Notes under the pieces: generated by a model | What the model was told of the DNA's origin: nothing | The model's input: only the letters and a program-made list of their open reading frames with translations | The model's database searches: none | Origin: Dipylidium caninum | Taxonomy: Eukaryota > Platyhelminthes > Cestoda > Cyclophyllidea > Dipylidiidae | Length of the DNA: 64,000 nt | Direction of reading: 5' to 3' | Assembly: GCA_017562135.1 (NCBI GenBank) | Contig: QEYB01000118.1 | Location: forward strand, 62,001 to 126,000 | Position numbers and translations under genes: made by a program | Shown here: piece by piece, positions 44,841-56,658 of the stretch | How the letters are laid out: each line of letters starts with the position of its first letter | Numbering within the stretch: position 1 is the first letter of the stretch

Positions 44841-46100
44841 ATCACTGCAAGAAGCCAGATGAGATGATGGTTCATTTTCCACTAAATGCTCCGACTGTTA
44901 CTGACTCGAGCAGGAGTGACAATTTCCCTCCGCATCACAGATGTAACGACAGCAAGGCTTCATTCAGGGCAGCAACCGTGAAGAAATGTAATCACAGACT
45001 TTCTCTGCACAGGCGGCGTGAAGAGAAATATTGAGTGGCGAATTCGCTTTCATCGTCTTTCAGCACTACTCTCGCCCCACTCTTCCCAACCTTGTTTGCG
45101 CACAGGCCCCTAAGCCGTTTTCCGCAGTGGGCCCATTGTCTCAATTTTTCTACTCTGTGCTTAGAGTGTAGACTTAACAATAAACAACAAAGTCGACTGG
45201 CGTGGCACGGACTGGTGTTATGTACTGCAACGAGATTTGATCGTGTTCTCAGTTGTTTTCCTTCGTTATCTCAGTTCCGCCTTCCCCCACTCTGCTTCCA
45301 TCTGCCTCGCTCAAAACTCTCCCGCATGTCTTTGCTAGGCAAGCTACAGCAACATAAGTGCAGGAGGCTCGTTTTGTTCGATTTCTCACTTGGTCTTACC
45401 TGTACGACTGCTCCTCGATTCTGACACAGAGCCGATACTGTCACACGAAGCTCCTGGTGTGCCGCACTTTTGCCGCCCACTGTACGCCCAGACTCGCAAG
45501 TCTGTCGACTCTCATCCTCGGCGTTATCTCGTCGGAATGAATGGAGACGACGAGGTGAATGCATAGGAGCTGATAATCTGAGGCTCTCGATATGATGAAG
45601 GTGACTCTCGGATGCCAAAGTGAGTCACTGTGCCAGACAAGCTGCCGATTTAAAGCCGCAGGGTCGAAGAATAAGCGAGGCAAAGCAAAGCACGAATCTC
45701 ATACCGCATGGAACTTAAAGAACCGCGAATATCAGTGAGCAGGTCCACCGAAGACTCGCGAAAGAGCCTTCTTGGCAAAGAATGAGTCTGTCGCACGTGA
45801 GGGCGGTTGTTCCCCTGAACGCCTTCCCCTCTATCATCTCCACCTCACCACGTGGCTCAACTTCTTACCACACTGAATCTCAATAGCCTACCCATTTTCC
45901 ACACGTTACTCTCGTCCATTTACTTACTTCACAATTATGTCCGAAGTATTGGGGCGAGAGTGACCGAGAGGGCTATTCTGCAAATGAATGCCATTGCAGC
46001 GATGCGACTACAATTCCCCTGTTGATGTGGTGAAGTAGTAAGAGAAGTGAGTAGTTCCATGAAACAGGACATAATTCTTCTCTCATGGATCTAAGAGCTC
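44841..46100. other. Unassigned sequence
   Basis: Open frames overlap on both strands around 45035-45620 (129 and 115 codons), with no signal to choose between them. Nothing supported. Confidence 0.45.
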
Positions 46101-46863
46101 ATTTGTCGATTGTCACTTCGCAAATGTCATATGTCACATGGGAAGTGCTCCACGTCCCCTGAAAATACTCTGCCCAGTACAATTGGTCCTTTTGTAGAAG
46201 CCACGGGTTCAGCCGACATCAGCACGTCCTGCCATGACGCCTACTTCCCATATCCACTGGCGAGGTCCGCTCTACCACTTGGCTCCAGCAGCCGAAACAC
46301 TCTTCTCCTCACTTTCTGCACTGCCACGTCATCTGCGCCAGTGAACCCGTAAAGGTGTGAGTGGTTCGACCTGTTCCGCGCCCTCTCCGCCGGATAATTT
46401 CATGCAGGCAAACGACTTGACTTGTTCATCGTGCATGGGCGGCCACTGCACGTCAACGTGGCAGAAGATGCATTTATCGTTGGCCTGGTGGGTCAATTCT
46501 TCGGCTTTCGTGAGGTAAATTCAGATATGCATCGTAAACCTCGTACATGCAAGGCGGTAATATTTCAAGAAAACGCTATTGTCCAAAGGGACAATCAGGT
46601 TTAAAGATGATTTTCGTCCACCCTCCCGTATGGAGAGTGCGCAGAACAGGTTGAACAATTCACATAACTTTACATCTTTATTGGCGCAAAACGCGTCTAT
46701 CGTCATTGAATGTGGCCTGTCTCTTACTGGCTCTAAGGAAGTGGAGCCCATAGAAGAGGAGAAGAAGTAGATCAGAAGTCGACAGTGGATTACGAAATTA
46801 GGTACCATGGCACCGACGAGGGCGAGAAGGAGCGCCCCTCCCAAAAAGGTCTGTAGCTCTCTG

Positions 46864-47100
46864 TTAACAGGATTTTAAGTGGACGTGAAGAATTTCTCCT
46901 GCCATCCATTCATCTCCTTTCAGATCGACGACGCAGTCCACAAATGGGCTCTTTAGTTGCATGAGGGAAGCATTACGACTGGTCTCATCTAAATGCTTTT
47001 TAGTTCCCATACTACTCCGCCCCAGCAACATGCTCTTGGCGATGGAAGACGGGAAATAAAGAAAATGGTGGTACAAAAGCTTGTCTTTGCATTCTTCCAA
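46864..47100 (-). CDS. 78-codon frame, unknown
   Basis: Ordinary composition (LYFPSSIAKSMLLGRSSMGT; KSPFVDCVVDLKGDEWMAGE), ATG at 47100, stop at 46864-46866. No promoter, splice or repeat support. Could be an exon; not recognised. Confidence 0.22.
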   Translation of the reverse strand: MEECKDKLLYHHFLYFPSSIAKSMLLGRSSMGTKKHLDETSRNASLMQLKSPFVDCVVDLKGDEWMAGEILHVHLKSC

Positions 47101-47738
47101 TTTATTATTTCATTTCAGCTCAAGAAGGCTTAGTAGCATTCTTTCTCAAAATAATCTCCGAACCCACGTTTGTTGCGGTGCGTTCAGCGCGTCCATGGCG
47201 GGCTCGCCTCGCTCACCGATAGTCGAAGGGTTTAAGCTCCGATGTGGGTGGGGGGGGGGGGCCTTGAGAGGAGCTTTTATGAAGGCGTGAGAAATTGTGA
47301 TGAGGGTTGGTGGAAGAGGAGGCTGATTTCAAGAAAATGCTTGGAGAAGCGATCTCATAATTTGTACTACGGAAGTGTTGACGTCACCGATCACGGTGGC
47401 GTACAGGTATCACTGTAGGGCTGAACGAGTCGAGGAGGACAGTATCTGCGCGGGTGAGGTGTGAGAGGCGGGTGGAGGAGCGATGCAAGAAGTTACAGTT
47501 GCATAAGTCTACCAACTTATTTCGCGTTTCCTTATTCATTGCATTTATGCCCATCTTACCTTGCTCAAAGCTCCCCATGAAATGTCAAAAGAGCAGAAAT
47601 TGTACAAATGAGTTGGCCAGAAAATTTTCCTTGGTGGCAGGTTTATTGCATGCAAAGAAGACTTGAATGAATCAGCTCTGCAGGTTGAAAGATCGTGAAA
47701 AGAGTGGTGGGGAGTGAGACGAAAATTGAGACTTGAAT

Positions 47739-47936
47739 TTAAATACCTTCATAAAAAGCCCTCTTGACGCCGGCAAAAACGTATGCGAAACAGTCATCCA
47801 CGCAGGACATGCCTAAAGCTGCTCCTTTCCCGTGAAATAACAATTTAGCCCGACACTTTATTTGTGCGGCGTCTAGAGCGATGTTTCTAACACCCGGTGA
47901 AGAAGTGACAAGAAAAAAATCAATACTCGCAAACAA
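47739..47936 (-). CDS. 65-codon frame, unknown
   Basis: Protein-like reading (SSPGVRNIALDAAQIK; AALGMSCVDDCFAYVFAGVK). It lies head-to-head with pseudogene R7 copy B, 57 bp from its ATG. A polypyrimidine TTTTTTTCTTGTCACTTC-type run within the frame weakens it as one exon. Not recognised. Confidence 0.25.
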   Translation of the reverse strand: MFASIDFFLVTSSPGVRNIALDAAQIKCRAKLLFHGKGAALGMSCVDDCFAYVFAGVKRAFYEGI

Positions 47937-47992
47937 TTGAACCGTTGGCCTACGATTTTTTGATTGGCATTTTCAAAAATATTCTTCCAACG

Positions 47993-48724
47993 ATGGGCAA
48001 TGCACGTTCTTCCCGGAGCCAGTCGGGTCTCGTGACCGACAAGAAGAAGTCGTCACGCCGTCGTCGAAGAAGCAGATGGGTCTCCTGCGAAGGAGGAGGG
48101 CTTCTACTGCCGATTTCGATAGCCTCCTTAATCACCATGACCGGTTGAAGAGCAGTGCTTGACATATCAGAGGGGAAAATCACAGAAGTTGCCCCTGGCG
48201 TTGTCACCACCCACGAAACTACTGTTCAGGCAGTAGAACACTGTCGAAAAACAGAAGCCTCTCATATCCCCACAAAAGCCTCTTTGGGCATTTTTAAACT
48301 GCGAATTGTGACCATTTGGCCACGTGCTAATTTCACATCCGAAGGGCCTGTTCAGACGGGCGAAAGGACTGAGTGTAAGGCCACACAAGACCTAGAAGTG
48401 AAGAGCTGTGGAAGTAGCAGCAAGTGCATTGGCACACAGTGTGTAGAATATGAAAGTCATCATGAAATATCATAGTATAACATGATGAAAAGTGCGCCCA
48501 CTTAATCGGTGTTGCTCAAAACGGAGGGGGATAACATCACGAAGAGGAAAACTGATGCTGCAACAGTAGAACACACAAGCACTTGCAAAGCCAGCGCGCC
48601 AACGACAATGGCAACCAGGAAAGTGTGGGAAAAGAGAAAGGGTGGGGCATTTGCGCGGAGGCCAGTCGCTGCAGGAAAAGAACTTGACCGAATCACGTCA
48701 TGAAGAAAGGTCCGTCACAATTAA
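47993..48724 (+). pseudogene. Decayed gene fragment R7, copy B, with extra 5' part
   Basis: All in one frame: ATG 47993, MGNARSSRSQSG (Gly-2 as in N-myristoylation signals), a basic SSRRRRRSR patch, then stop TGA at 48146-48148. It continues HETTVQAVEHCRKTEAS and ECKATQDLEVKSCGSSSK then GTQCVE, with stops at 48473-48475, 48503-48505 and 48701-48703. The same frame is protein-like across four stops. Homology with copy A starts about 48341. It could alternatively be several exons with missed introns. Confidence 0.45.
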
Positions 48725-50104
48725 AGTTGTTTCATGGCAATCACGGTTTGCTAGTCACCAATGTTTAATATGTCGCTGCTTACTATCAAAAAGGAGTCGT
48801 TAACCCCGCCTCTGAACAGGCAAATTGTGCTCGGGATTACACGAAGAAGCATCCGTATTCACACCCTACTTACAACACAGTGAGTGGACATGATTGATCG
48901 GCGAGTCAAACGACTGCGTCTTCGTCGTCATTCGGTCCCTGATAGGGTCTTTATCCCACATTGTGGTCAAGTTATCTTTTTCTTCAAGTAGTTTTTACGT
49001 AACCCGCCCATAGGATATTTACTGATGCTATTGCGATGTCTCTCATATGCTTGAAATAATTTCCTCTTTTCGCCACATATTTATTCTTATCTGTTTTTCC
49101 TCTAATCTTATGTTAATCTCTTTCTTGCTACTTGTCTCCCTTTTTCATGGATTCATGTGTTACCTTCCTCTTTCCAATTCAGATTTTCAATTTCAATCAT
49201 TTCTTTCACTTTAGTTCGTTTTTCACATTCCTAATCTCTTAGAGTTAGTGCAATTCGTTGCATGACAAATACTTTACGCAATTGTTTGACACTTACAAAC
49301 AATACAACACTAGGCATGTCCATTTTCTCATTTTTTAATTAAAATTAACTCGTTTGTTCCCATTTTGATATCGACTGAGAGGACTTGTGGTCATTCCTGT
49401 GTCGCCATCGGTGTCGGAAAAATCTCTCCTATGTCTGTTCACGGATGGAAATTAAGAACCGCCTGAGAAGCATTTAACTACGGACAAAAAAGTGGCCTCC
49501 GAATTGAAGAAAGGCAAATTTGTCATCAGTGTGAGCGATGCCAGGTTAGACGATGTCCGAAACGTGTGTCACTTGGCGTGACTGGATATTGCGGAGACAG
49601 CTGCGGAGCCAGACTCCCTGTGAGAATGACTGAATGGGACCTTACCAAGAGCCGCATTACTTGCTCTTCATGCTCACCTTCCTGAGTGGTCTATTTTGAC
49701 GAATAAATGTTATAGACTTTCAAGAAGACCTTCCTTGGTAGATGCGAAGGATTTTCTTCTGAGTGAGGCAAGAAGTCGTTTCATTTTCATCACAATCCCC
49801 ATTCACTCACTTTCACTCTCGACTTAAGCGGTTTCCGAGTCGCCTCTGACTGCTGTTTTCGTCCACGCTGCTGCAAGAGGAGAGGAGAGGAGTGGAGCGG
49901 AGGACAGAGAGATGGATAGAGTGAGAGAGAGCAAGAAATTATGCGTAAGATGCCTGCATCTTTACCGAGGAGCAATTTCTGCAAGTTGGGTGTCTTTACA
50001 TTTCCTCTCATTTTACAAAGCTCTGCTGAACCCGTTGCTTATTCAATGATTCAAAGCACAAAAATGTGACTACTAACTACATTTCAAGCAGGGTCAACAT
50101 CTTG
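48725..50104. other. AT-richer unassigned sequence
   Basis: 49000-49400 is visibly T-rich with few long open frames. A GAGGA repeat lies at about 49878-49905. No gene supported. Confidence 0.5.
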
Positions 50105-51090
50105 TTTGCCGCAGAGTGATGCAGCAATGGTCTTCAGGGCGTGCAGCTACCGTTTCATCCCGCGATAGACCGATAAATATCTCCCCGACAAATTTAGCAG
50201 ACAGATGAGTACTTTTGTTGTGGTGCACCTCATGGAAACACTGCAGGCTGGCGGAAAAAAGGAACACCAGGATTAAACAATAATGCGACGACCCTGCGTG
50301 AGTGCTTTCACAGCACAGCACACAGACAGACACACGTGCGAACTCTAGCGGGGGAAATCGGGTTATTGGATGTGCTCCTATGGCTGTAGTAGAACCCTTT
50401 GACAGGGAGGCTCTCATGCCACGACAGCCGTGGTGGGAGGCGTCAAACACGGCTAAGTCAGTCTTAGGCCACTGAACACCTCGTTGCCGACCCTTCCACT
50501 CTACCCTTCCTCAGGCCATCATGGGAGTTTACATTCTGCGAGCCCAGATATTGCCAGCACAGCCGGTCCACCTCGTAGGGCCCATCATTTTCATGGAATT
50601 ATTTTCCTCCCTCATCGTTTCGACCACGCAACCACCTCATTGCAATGCTTTACGCACCCATGCACGCCACGTAAACACATTTCTTCTGATAATGTGTAAT
50701 TACGTATTACTTGGTGCTACAGATAAAAAGCGTGAAGAGAGAAAGAGGAAAAATGTGAGGCAGGAGTTGAAGGCAGGGGAGAATCCGAAGTAGGAGGGGA
50801 AACGGGGGGTGAATTCTTCGCATGGGAAGGTTCACTTTAGCTGGCCAAGGCAACTGCTGGATCGCGAGTGTGTGCCTAAGTGGGAGATGTTAAGACATGA
50901 AACTACGTCTCCTCCCCTAATGCACCGTCTCACCTGCTCGTCTCCTTGCAATGAGACGACATTACTTGTTGATGCTCTTTTTCAGAGCGTCAAAATTCGC
51001 CTTGTGAAGTCGACAAGAATTTGCGCCGTCGACCTAGAGGCAAATCAAAACAGTTGCGAGGTAACTCATTTTGCATGCAAGAGTAGAAGC
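50105..51090. repeat. Inverted repeat R5, copy B
   Basis: Partner of 37335-38690 on the opposite strand. The plus-strand frame 50809-51153 is open here but the counterpart does not keep a long frame. Confidence 0.82.
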
Positions 51091-51423
51091 ATCAAGTGCT
51101 GTATTCAGAAGATTCTGAAGAAGTATTTCAAGGTATACTACTACATCGCGTAAGTCGCTCTCAGTTATCGTGCCAATTTCCTCCTCCTCGTCGTCGTACT
51201 TGGCTGCAGAGGCGAGGTTTGAGCTGTACGTTGCCTCAGAGTTGATCGAAGAACGATAAAGACGAGTTGCGGTAATCAATGTCTACATAAGTGGGACAGA
51301 GGAATGCCTGGACAGAAGTGGTCGTTTGTCATATGTGAAATTTGTTCCAATTCAGCAAGCATTAGATCGTACGCGCTTCCCATCCATTTGTCGGGGGCTG
51401 CCATGTCTCTATGTGGATGTGTG

Positions 51424-51590
51424 CAGCAGTCACTGAACTGCAACACGAATTTTCCTTGTATTAGCTTCATCGCCATTATGCAAATGTTTGAGATAACCAC
51501 ACTGCGAGCCCTTACGGGTGCCTGTCGAGTGCCCAGTCCGTCAGAGAGTGTGAAGGAAGTTCCTGCGCGCTCTCTATTCAATGAATGAAT
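51424..51590. repeat. Direct repeat R14, copy B
   Basis: Partner of 36915-37100, lying just right of the R5 copy at 50105-51090. Confidence 0.7.
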
Positions 51591-53194
51591 GGCCGTCACC
51601 TCAACGAGATTCGTCACGCAGGATAGCGTGAGGGTGACGTAGTATCGGGATTAGTGCCGTAAGGACGTAGACTAAGCGGAATACGACCAAATTTGCGTGT
51701 GTTCAAAGGCTCCTCGTCAGCGTCTTCAAACTCGAGAAAAGCATCAATCAGAAAAACAAAACGAAGTAGTTTTCGCTCCCCAATTAACTACCCTCGCTCT
51801 TCCCAACTTCGAACCGCACTCTAACCCAAGTCACGCGCTTGTGCGTTGTCATTCTGAAGGCGGCTTTCTAATGGGCTATTGGGCGTCCGACCTCTCACCA
51901 CCATCCATCGAATACCAGCGACCTCCTAAACGCCGACAATTCCAGTTCATTGTCATAGTTCGTCACCGACGGTACGTACGCACATCCACAGAGAGCAATC
52001 GCCGTCTCAGACAAAACGATGAAATACACGGACTATCAACTAAATGCTAAATTGGAGCAAACTATCGGCTTTTAACAAACGAACACTTCTACCCCGAAAT
52101 TCCTTCGCTCACGGTTTGAGGGGTTGCAGAGAGGCAGTCGGAGGCCAGGAGTTGGTGTCAAAAATACTCCACATCTCACCGCAACCGCTATTTCACGTCC
52201 GACTCATAGAAGGGAGAGCGACCATTGATTGCGCTCTCTCTCCACGCGAAGTGGGCTGTCTGACTCTGGGGAAGCAAACCTGCACGATAACGAGGCTGTG
52301 CAGAGAGAACGGACTGTGACACTATTGTTCTACTAATGTAGTGTGCCTCACTCGTGTGAGGCATGACGGAGTCCTGACGACGTGGGGGCGGGGCTGATGC
52401 GATACCATGTAAAAATTGAAGTGAAGGAAGGAGGGTGGCACATGCCGTGATGTAAGCACTTGGCAGACTAACACTTCAGCTTCTCTTCGCCAGAGGGGGG
52501 AAGCTTGACCACCCAACACTCACTGGTAAGTATCCTACATCACGTCTCTTTGGCACTGAAAGTCGGTCACCAATTTCCTTCCCGGTTGTGGTCCTCCATG
52601 AAGCCATGCTTTCCGACATGTCTAATGCAGAGAAAAATGGCCATTGGTGGCGTCGAGGCAGTGAAAGTGAAGTAGGGGCTGCACAGACAGCGACTTCCAT
52701 TCAGCTGGCATATCCGCGAATTGATAAGTGCCACTTTAAGCGCTCACTTGATTGAACTGACGGAGGACGCGTGATAAAGCCTTAAATAGACCCACACGTC
52801 GGTCAGCTTCTCGATTGACGTCATCTCGATTGAAACTCCGCTTGTCACTCACTACATGGGCAAGGGAGGAGAGAACGGAGTAACAAATTTGAGACAGAGT
52901 TGACAGATAGGCCCCAATACGCTGAATTGAAGTATGGGTGGAAGACGTGATTCGGCCACATTCTTGGCATATTACGCCTCTAGCAGGAGGCTTTCCCGTC
53001 ATGGCTGCCAAACTGCTCTGCGGAGCACATTGCCTTCGTGTAGACGTGGAAGATTGCAGCGTGCAAAGAGCTAGCGATGCATCTGCGCAGGTGATGGTGC
53101 CATTTTTAAAGAAGGAGAAGTCTCGCTTGCCATGGGGCCTTGAGCAGGTCAACGCCATTAAAACATCCAGCCGTTCCCTTCTTCCCTTTGGTAA
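51591..53194. other. Unassigned, except the R1 core at 52741-52810
   Basis: Frames at 51697-52050 (+), 52044-52319 (+) and 52736-53158 (-) overlap others and lack signals. Nothing more supported. Confidence 0.42.
52741..52810. repeat. Dispersed repeat R1, copy C (core only, inverted)
   Basis: On the minus strand it reads GAAGCTGACCGACGTGTGG then TCTATTTAAGGCTTTATCACG, matching the core of copies A and B. Confidence 0.6.
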
Positions 53195-53450
53195 CTCACC
53201 TTGTGCACAGGGAGCGTGGAGTAGAATGCGCAGCAGTGTAATCGTTTGACAGACCTGAGGCAGAGAAAACAGTGCATGTGGTTAAATGGAAGATAGGGGA
53301 AGCGAAAATACTTCACTGCCACGCAAAAGCCATCAGCTTGTTCAACTCCATGCAGAATACTGGCTTCCTTCCTGCCTGCATTTCCTACCTCGTGGATCTC
53401 GCATTGCAACAGCGTCCCACCGCATTCCTCACTGTTTGAGACACTCAAAA
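53195..53450. repeat. Dispersed repeat R1b, copy B
   Basis: Partner of 20180-20420. On the minus strand both share the peptide reading RLHCC-x-x-Y-x-TLPVH, which may be a trace of ancient coding or simple nucleotide conservation. Confidence 0.6.
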
Positions 53451-54068
53451 ACGGCTTTACTTAGTGGAAATCTTCTAAGAAGGAGCTCTTCTGCAGAAAT
53501 TGAAATGTAGGAGTAGATGTTGAAATGGAGATAAAGTAAATCGAGTAGCAGACGGTTTGACTGTAGTAGGTGAAAGTTACTATAAATAAAATTGAGAGGA
53601 GCGAAGCGGATAGGATGTGTTGAGCTTACCAGGAGTGTTTAATGGTTGCTGCAGGGTTTGCAAAGACCAAGTGGGCGAGTGAAGAAACTGCGAAAACTTA
53701 AGGTGAGCATCTGGCAGGGTCGTCCGTTTCGTTGAGGCTACACTATCTCTGTTGCTGCTCCTCTCCGCACGGCAGAAATGTGCACCATTGCTAATCACCT
53801 TGGGACTCGAATTTACATTAAAATAATCTTCGAGTGCCCTCAAGCGGGAGACACCTGGAAATCGGTTCCGAAGGAGGTATCCCGAAATACAATTGCCCAC
53901 CCGTTGGAAGGTAAAGTACCATATTTAGTTGCGGTAGAGTTAAAGGAAAATGTTATTTTAACTAATCAAAAATTTCACGGTAGAAACAGGCGCAGTATCT
54001 TCGTTAGCCTTCTCTTTACCCTTTTCCTCGTTGAATAAATGTGATTTTGTCCTGTTTATCTTCTGAAA

Positions 54069-54460
54069 TTGTCGAAAAATTCTGCCCTGATAGTCTTTGA
54101 TAAAGTTACTCAAGATGTAAGCATAGAGACATCATATTCCGTCGTCATTTCGTCCGTTCACCCTCATATGATTGGTTGGAACGATGCTTTTTTTCAAATC
54201 ACGGGTGCTCCCATGGAGTGCTGCGATGTCCTGCCGCGCATATTTCCCATTTCTGTGGCGAAGATACTAATAGGGGATACAAGGTGTACACTGTGAACGA
54301 TTCTCCTCAAACCATTGTGTTGCATGTAGGAAATGGAAGGCACTCATTAATGTTAACTAATGAAAAAATAATTAAATATGCGTTGGCAATAAAGCTGCTG
54401 CTGCCTCGACTTGCATTTAAATTCTTCCTCACATTGCCATTTAGCTTACGTTACATTTGA
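54069..54460 (+). pseudogene. Two overlapping frames that may be one broken coding unit
   Basis: The frame at 54069-54296 (ALIVFDKVTQDVSIETSYSV, GWNDAFFQITGAPMECCDVL) ends at TGA. The overlapping frame continuing from about 54278 reads VYTVNDSPQTIVLHVGNGRH then LTNEKIIKYALAIKLLL. A single frameshift near 54280 would join them, but no homologue tells whether they belong together. A neighbouring frame at 53778-54038 is of similar quality. Confidence 0.25.
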
Positions 54461-56080
54461 TTAACCTTATTGAGGATGGAACTGTGTAGTGAGAAAAGAA
54501 TTATGGCTGCAAATACTCCAAATTGTACTTCGTTGATGATTCCAATGAAGCCTGAGGCCAGTGGTCAACAGACCCATTGGGTGGTGCTGTTCCACGTACT
54601 CGAAGTCGTATGGGGGCAGATATTGTCCCAAAATCGTGGTGCAGTATAGTGTTACGAGATAACAACAGCACTGTGTGGACTTGCTTGAAGAGGTGACGTC
54701 TGCCCACCTCCCAAAATTAGTCGGACATATGAACGTGAGTGAAGACGGTGTGTGAGAAAGTTGGAGTGTGTAGTTCACAGGCTCAAACCCTTGAAACACG
54801 TGGGGACTCGTGCAGTAGGATGTGTAACCAGTTGAAGGAGTCACTTTCCCTTCTGCAACCGCATTCCTAATTGGCATTAGGAGATCTGCTTTGTGTGTCA
54901 TTTGCGCGATTTAACCTCCTTACCCAAAATTGTGGACATCGAGATTGAAATAGAGTCCACCCAACCTATTGCAGGCCGGCTGGCTGTCACTATGAAGCTG
55001 ATTCCGACTAGCACGATTAAGGGGAAAGCGTCACTGCTGTCACTGTGAAGCTGACTCGGACTAGCTCGGTTAAGGGAAAGCGGAAGGCTAGTTTGGTTAG
55101 AGTAAATCGGCCATTTCTACTTTCGTGTTGGTGTCAGTAATCGCAACAACTTGCAGATGTTGAGAGCAATCAATGGTTTGCTATTCGCTACGAGGTCAAG
55201 TGGGCGGTGGGATTCGCACTTTTTCCTCCATCCAACTCGACAGCCCTCTAGTCCTTACTCGACAACCACATCGATGAGGTGATTTGTTCCAACAGGTGGG
55301 AGTAGCAACATCTGTTCGCATGCACACTGCTCTATTGATCCAATGCCCAGATAGATGAACTACCAATTGGCGGTTGGATGGATGGGCCAAGAGGCAGTTC
55401 AAGCATACCTTCTGGGCTTCTTAGAAGACCAGGTAGTTGTCTCAGGTATTGTGCATAAGGGCGCGTTACAAACGTGTCAACTCTGGATTGTACTACGAGG
55501 CGCTCACGGACAGATTATGCAGAGGCGAGTGATGTTGATTGTGAGGGCAATGTAACTGAATATTAAATATCGCTATAGCCGACCACCGCCTCGCACGCCG
55601 TTCTTCACGGGTTCTATCGACGCCCAATGAGGCAATTTTTATGTACTGCACAGCCCACTATTACTTCATGAACGAGGCGATGTAGAACGCCCGCCGACAA
55701 ATCCGTGAGTAGACCTGAAGCTAGGAAACAGTTGCAGTCCATTTACAAAGTACTTTCTCCGGAGTATTTATGGGACGCTGCATTCGCTGCAAGCAATATG
55801 ACCTCATAAGTGCCGAATGTTATACACGCGAGATTGAAGTGATGAAACAGGATCTCCACTGCTCACTAGTTTTCCGAATTCTATGCTAAGTCTTTGAGCT
55901 GTGTGCTTCGACAACTACCTCTGACATAGGCCTTAACCCATCTCTCAGATTTTTTTTTTATGAAGCCATGCGTGTACTATGTATTTAAGGCATTTTGTCA
56001 GAATGCACTCTGAGTTTAGGAAGCAATTAAATTATTCGGTGGATTAGTCGCTGCATTCTATTCTGGCTCATTCAGTCTCT
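54461..56080. other. Unassigned sequence
   Basis: Contains a short local duplication at about 54985-55075 (GAAGCTGAYTCSGACTAGC plus GGTTAAGGG, twice). No gene supported. Confidence 0.45.
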
Positions 56081-56129
56081 TTGGACAAGATATGCACACA
56101 TAATCGCTCAGCGAGGGAACGCAAAGTAT

Positions 56130-56275
56130 CGGTTTTTATTTTGATGAAAAGCCAAGGGTACCCTACTAAGGAAAAGTTAACGTGCGTGGCAATTCACTGG
56201 AGCGAGGGAGAAAGTGATGGTGAACGTGCTCCCAACTGGCCCGCTTCAATGAATCTGCTTCCCTTTGCAGGAATC
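56130..56275. repeat. Direct repeat R9, copy A
   Basis: Matches 60940-61085. Both include GATGAAAAGCCAAGG/GATGAAAGCCAAGG and GGGAGAAAKYGAY, then GAACGTGCT. The peptide GESDGERAPNWPAS corresponds to GEIDRERAVDWAVH in copy B. It ends near a pyrimidine-rich TTCCCTTTGCAG (56259-56270). Confidence 0.7.
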
Positions 56276-56494
56276 ACTAATGATATACCTGCAATTGAGT
56301 GAATTTAGCCGTGTTCTCCCTCCTCCACACTGCTTCACTTTTGAGCCCAGTTATCTTACACCGACCAATCGCCACACTTTGGTCTATTCTCCCCAACCTC
56401 CCTCTCTTCGAGCTTCCCCTCCATCCCCATCCCCCATCCTCACACTTCCTGCAGCACGGACGGAAAATTGTCCGATTCCCACTTTTCCCCCCAG

Positions 56495-56658
56495 TGGATA
56501 TTCCACCTGCAAAGCGACTGCGCATAACCAGCACGAAGGGGCGATTAGTGCTGAATCCCCGTCCACCGATTAACCCTGAAGAACACAATTGTCAGTGTTG
56601 TAACACACCCAAAATTACACTTAAAGGCGATGGACCGACTGTTTCGTCTGCATATTAA
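56495..56658 (+). CDS. Candidate terminal exon, basic/Cys-containing
   Basis: Preceded by the best acceptor on the plus strand in this part (CCCACTTTTCCCCCCAG, 56478-56494). In phase 1 it reads DIPPAKRLRITSTKGRLVLN, PINPEEHNCQCCNTPK and ends DGPTVSSAY before TAA at 56656-56658. KRLRI plus CQCC could be part of a nuclear protein. A weak upstream candidate exon lies in R9 copy A. Not recognised. Confidence 0.35.
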
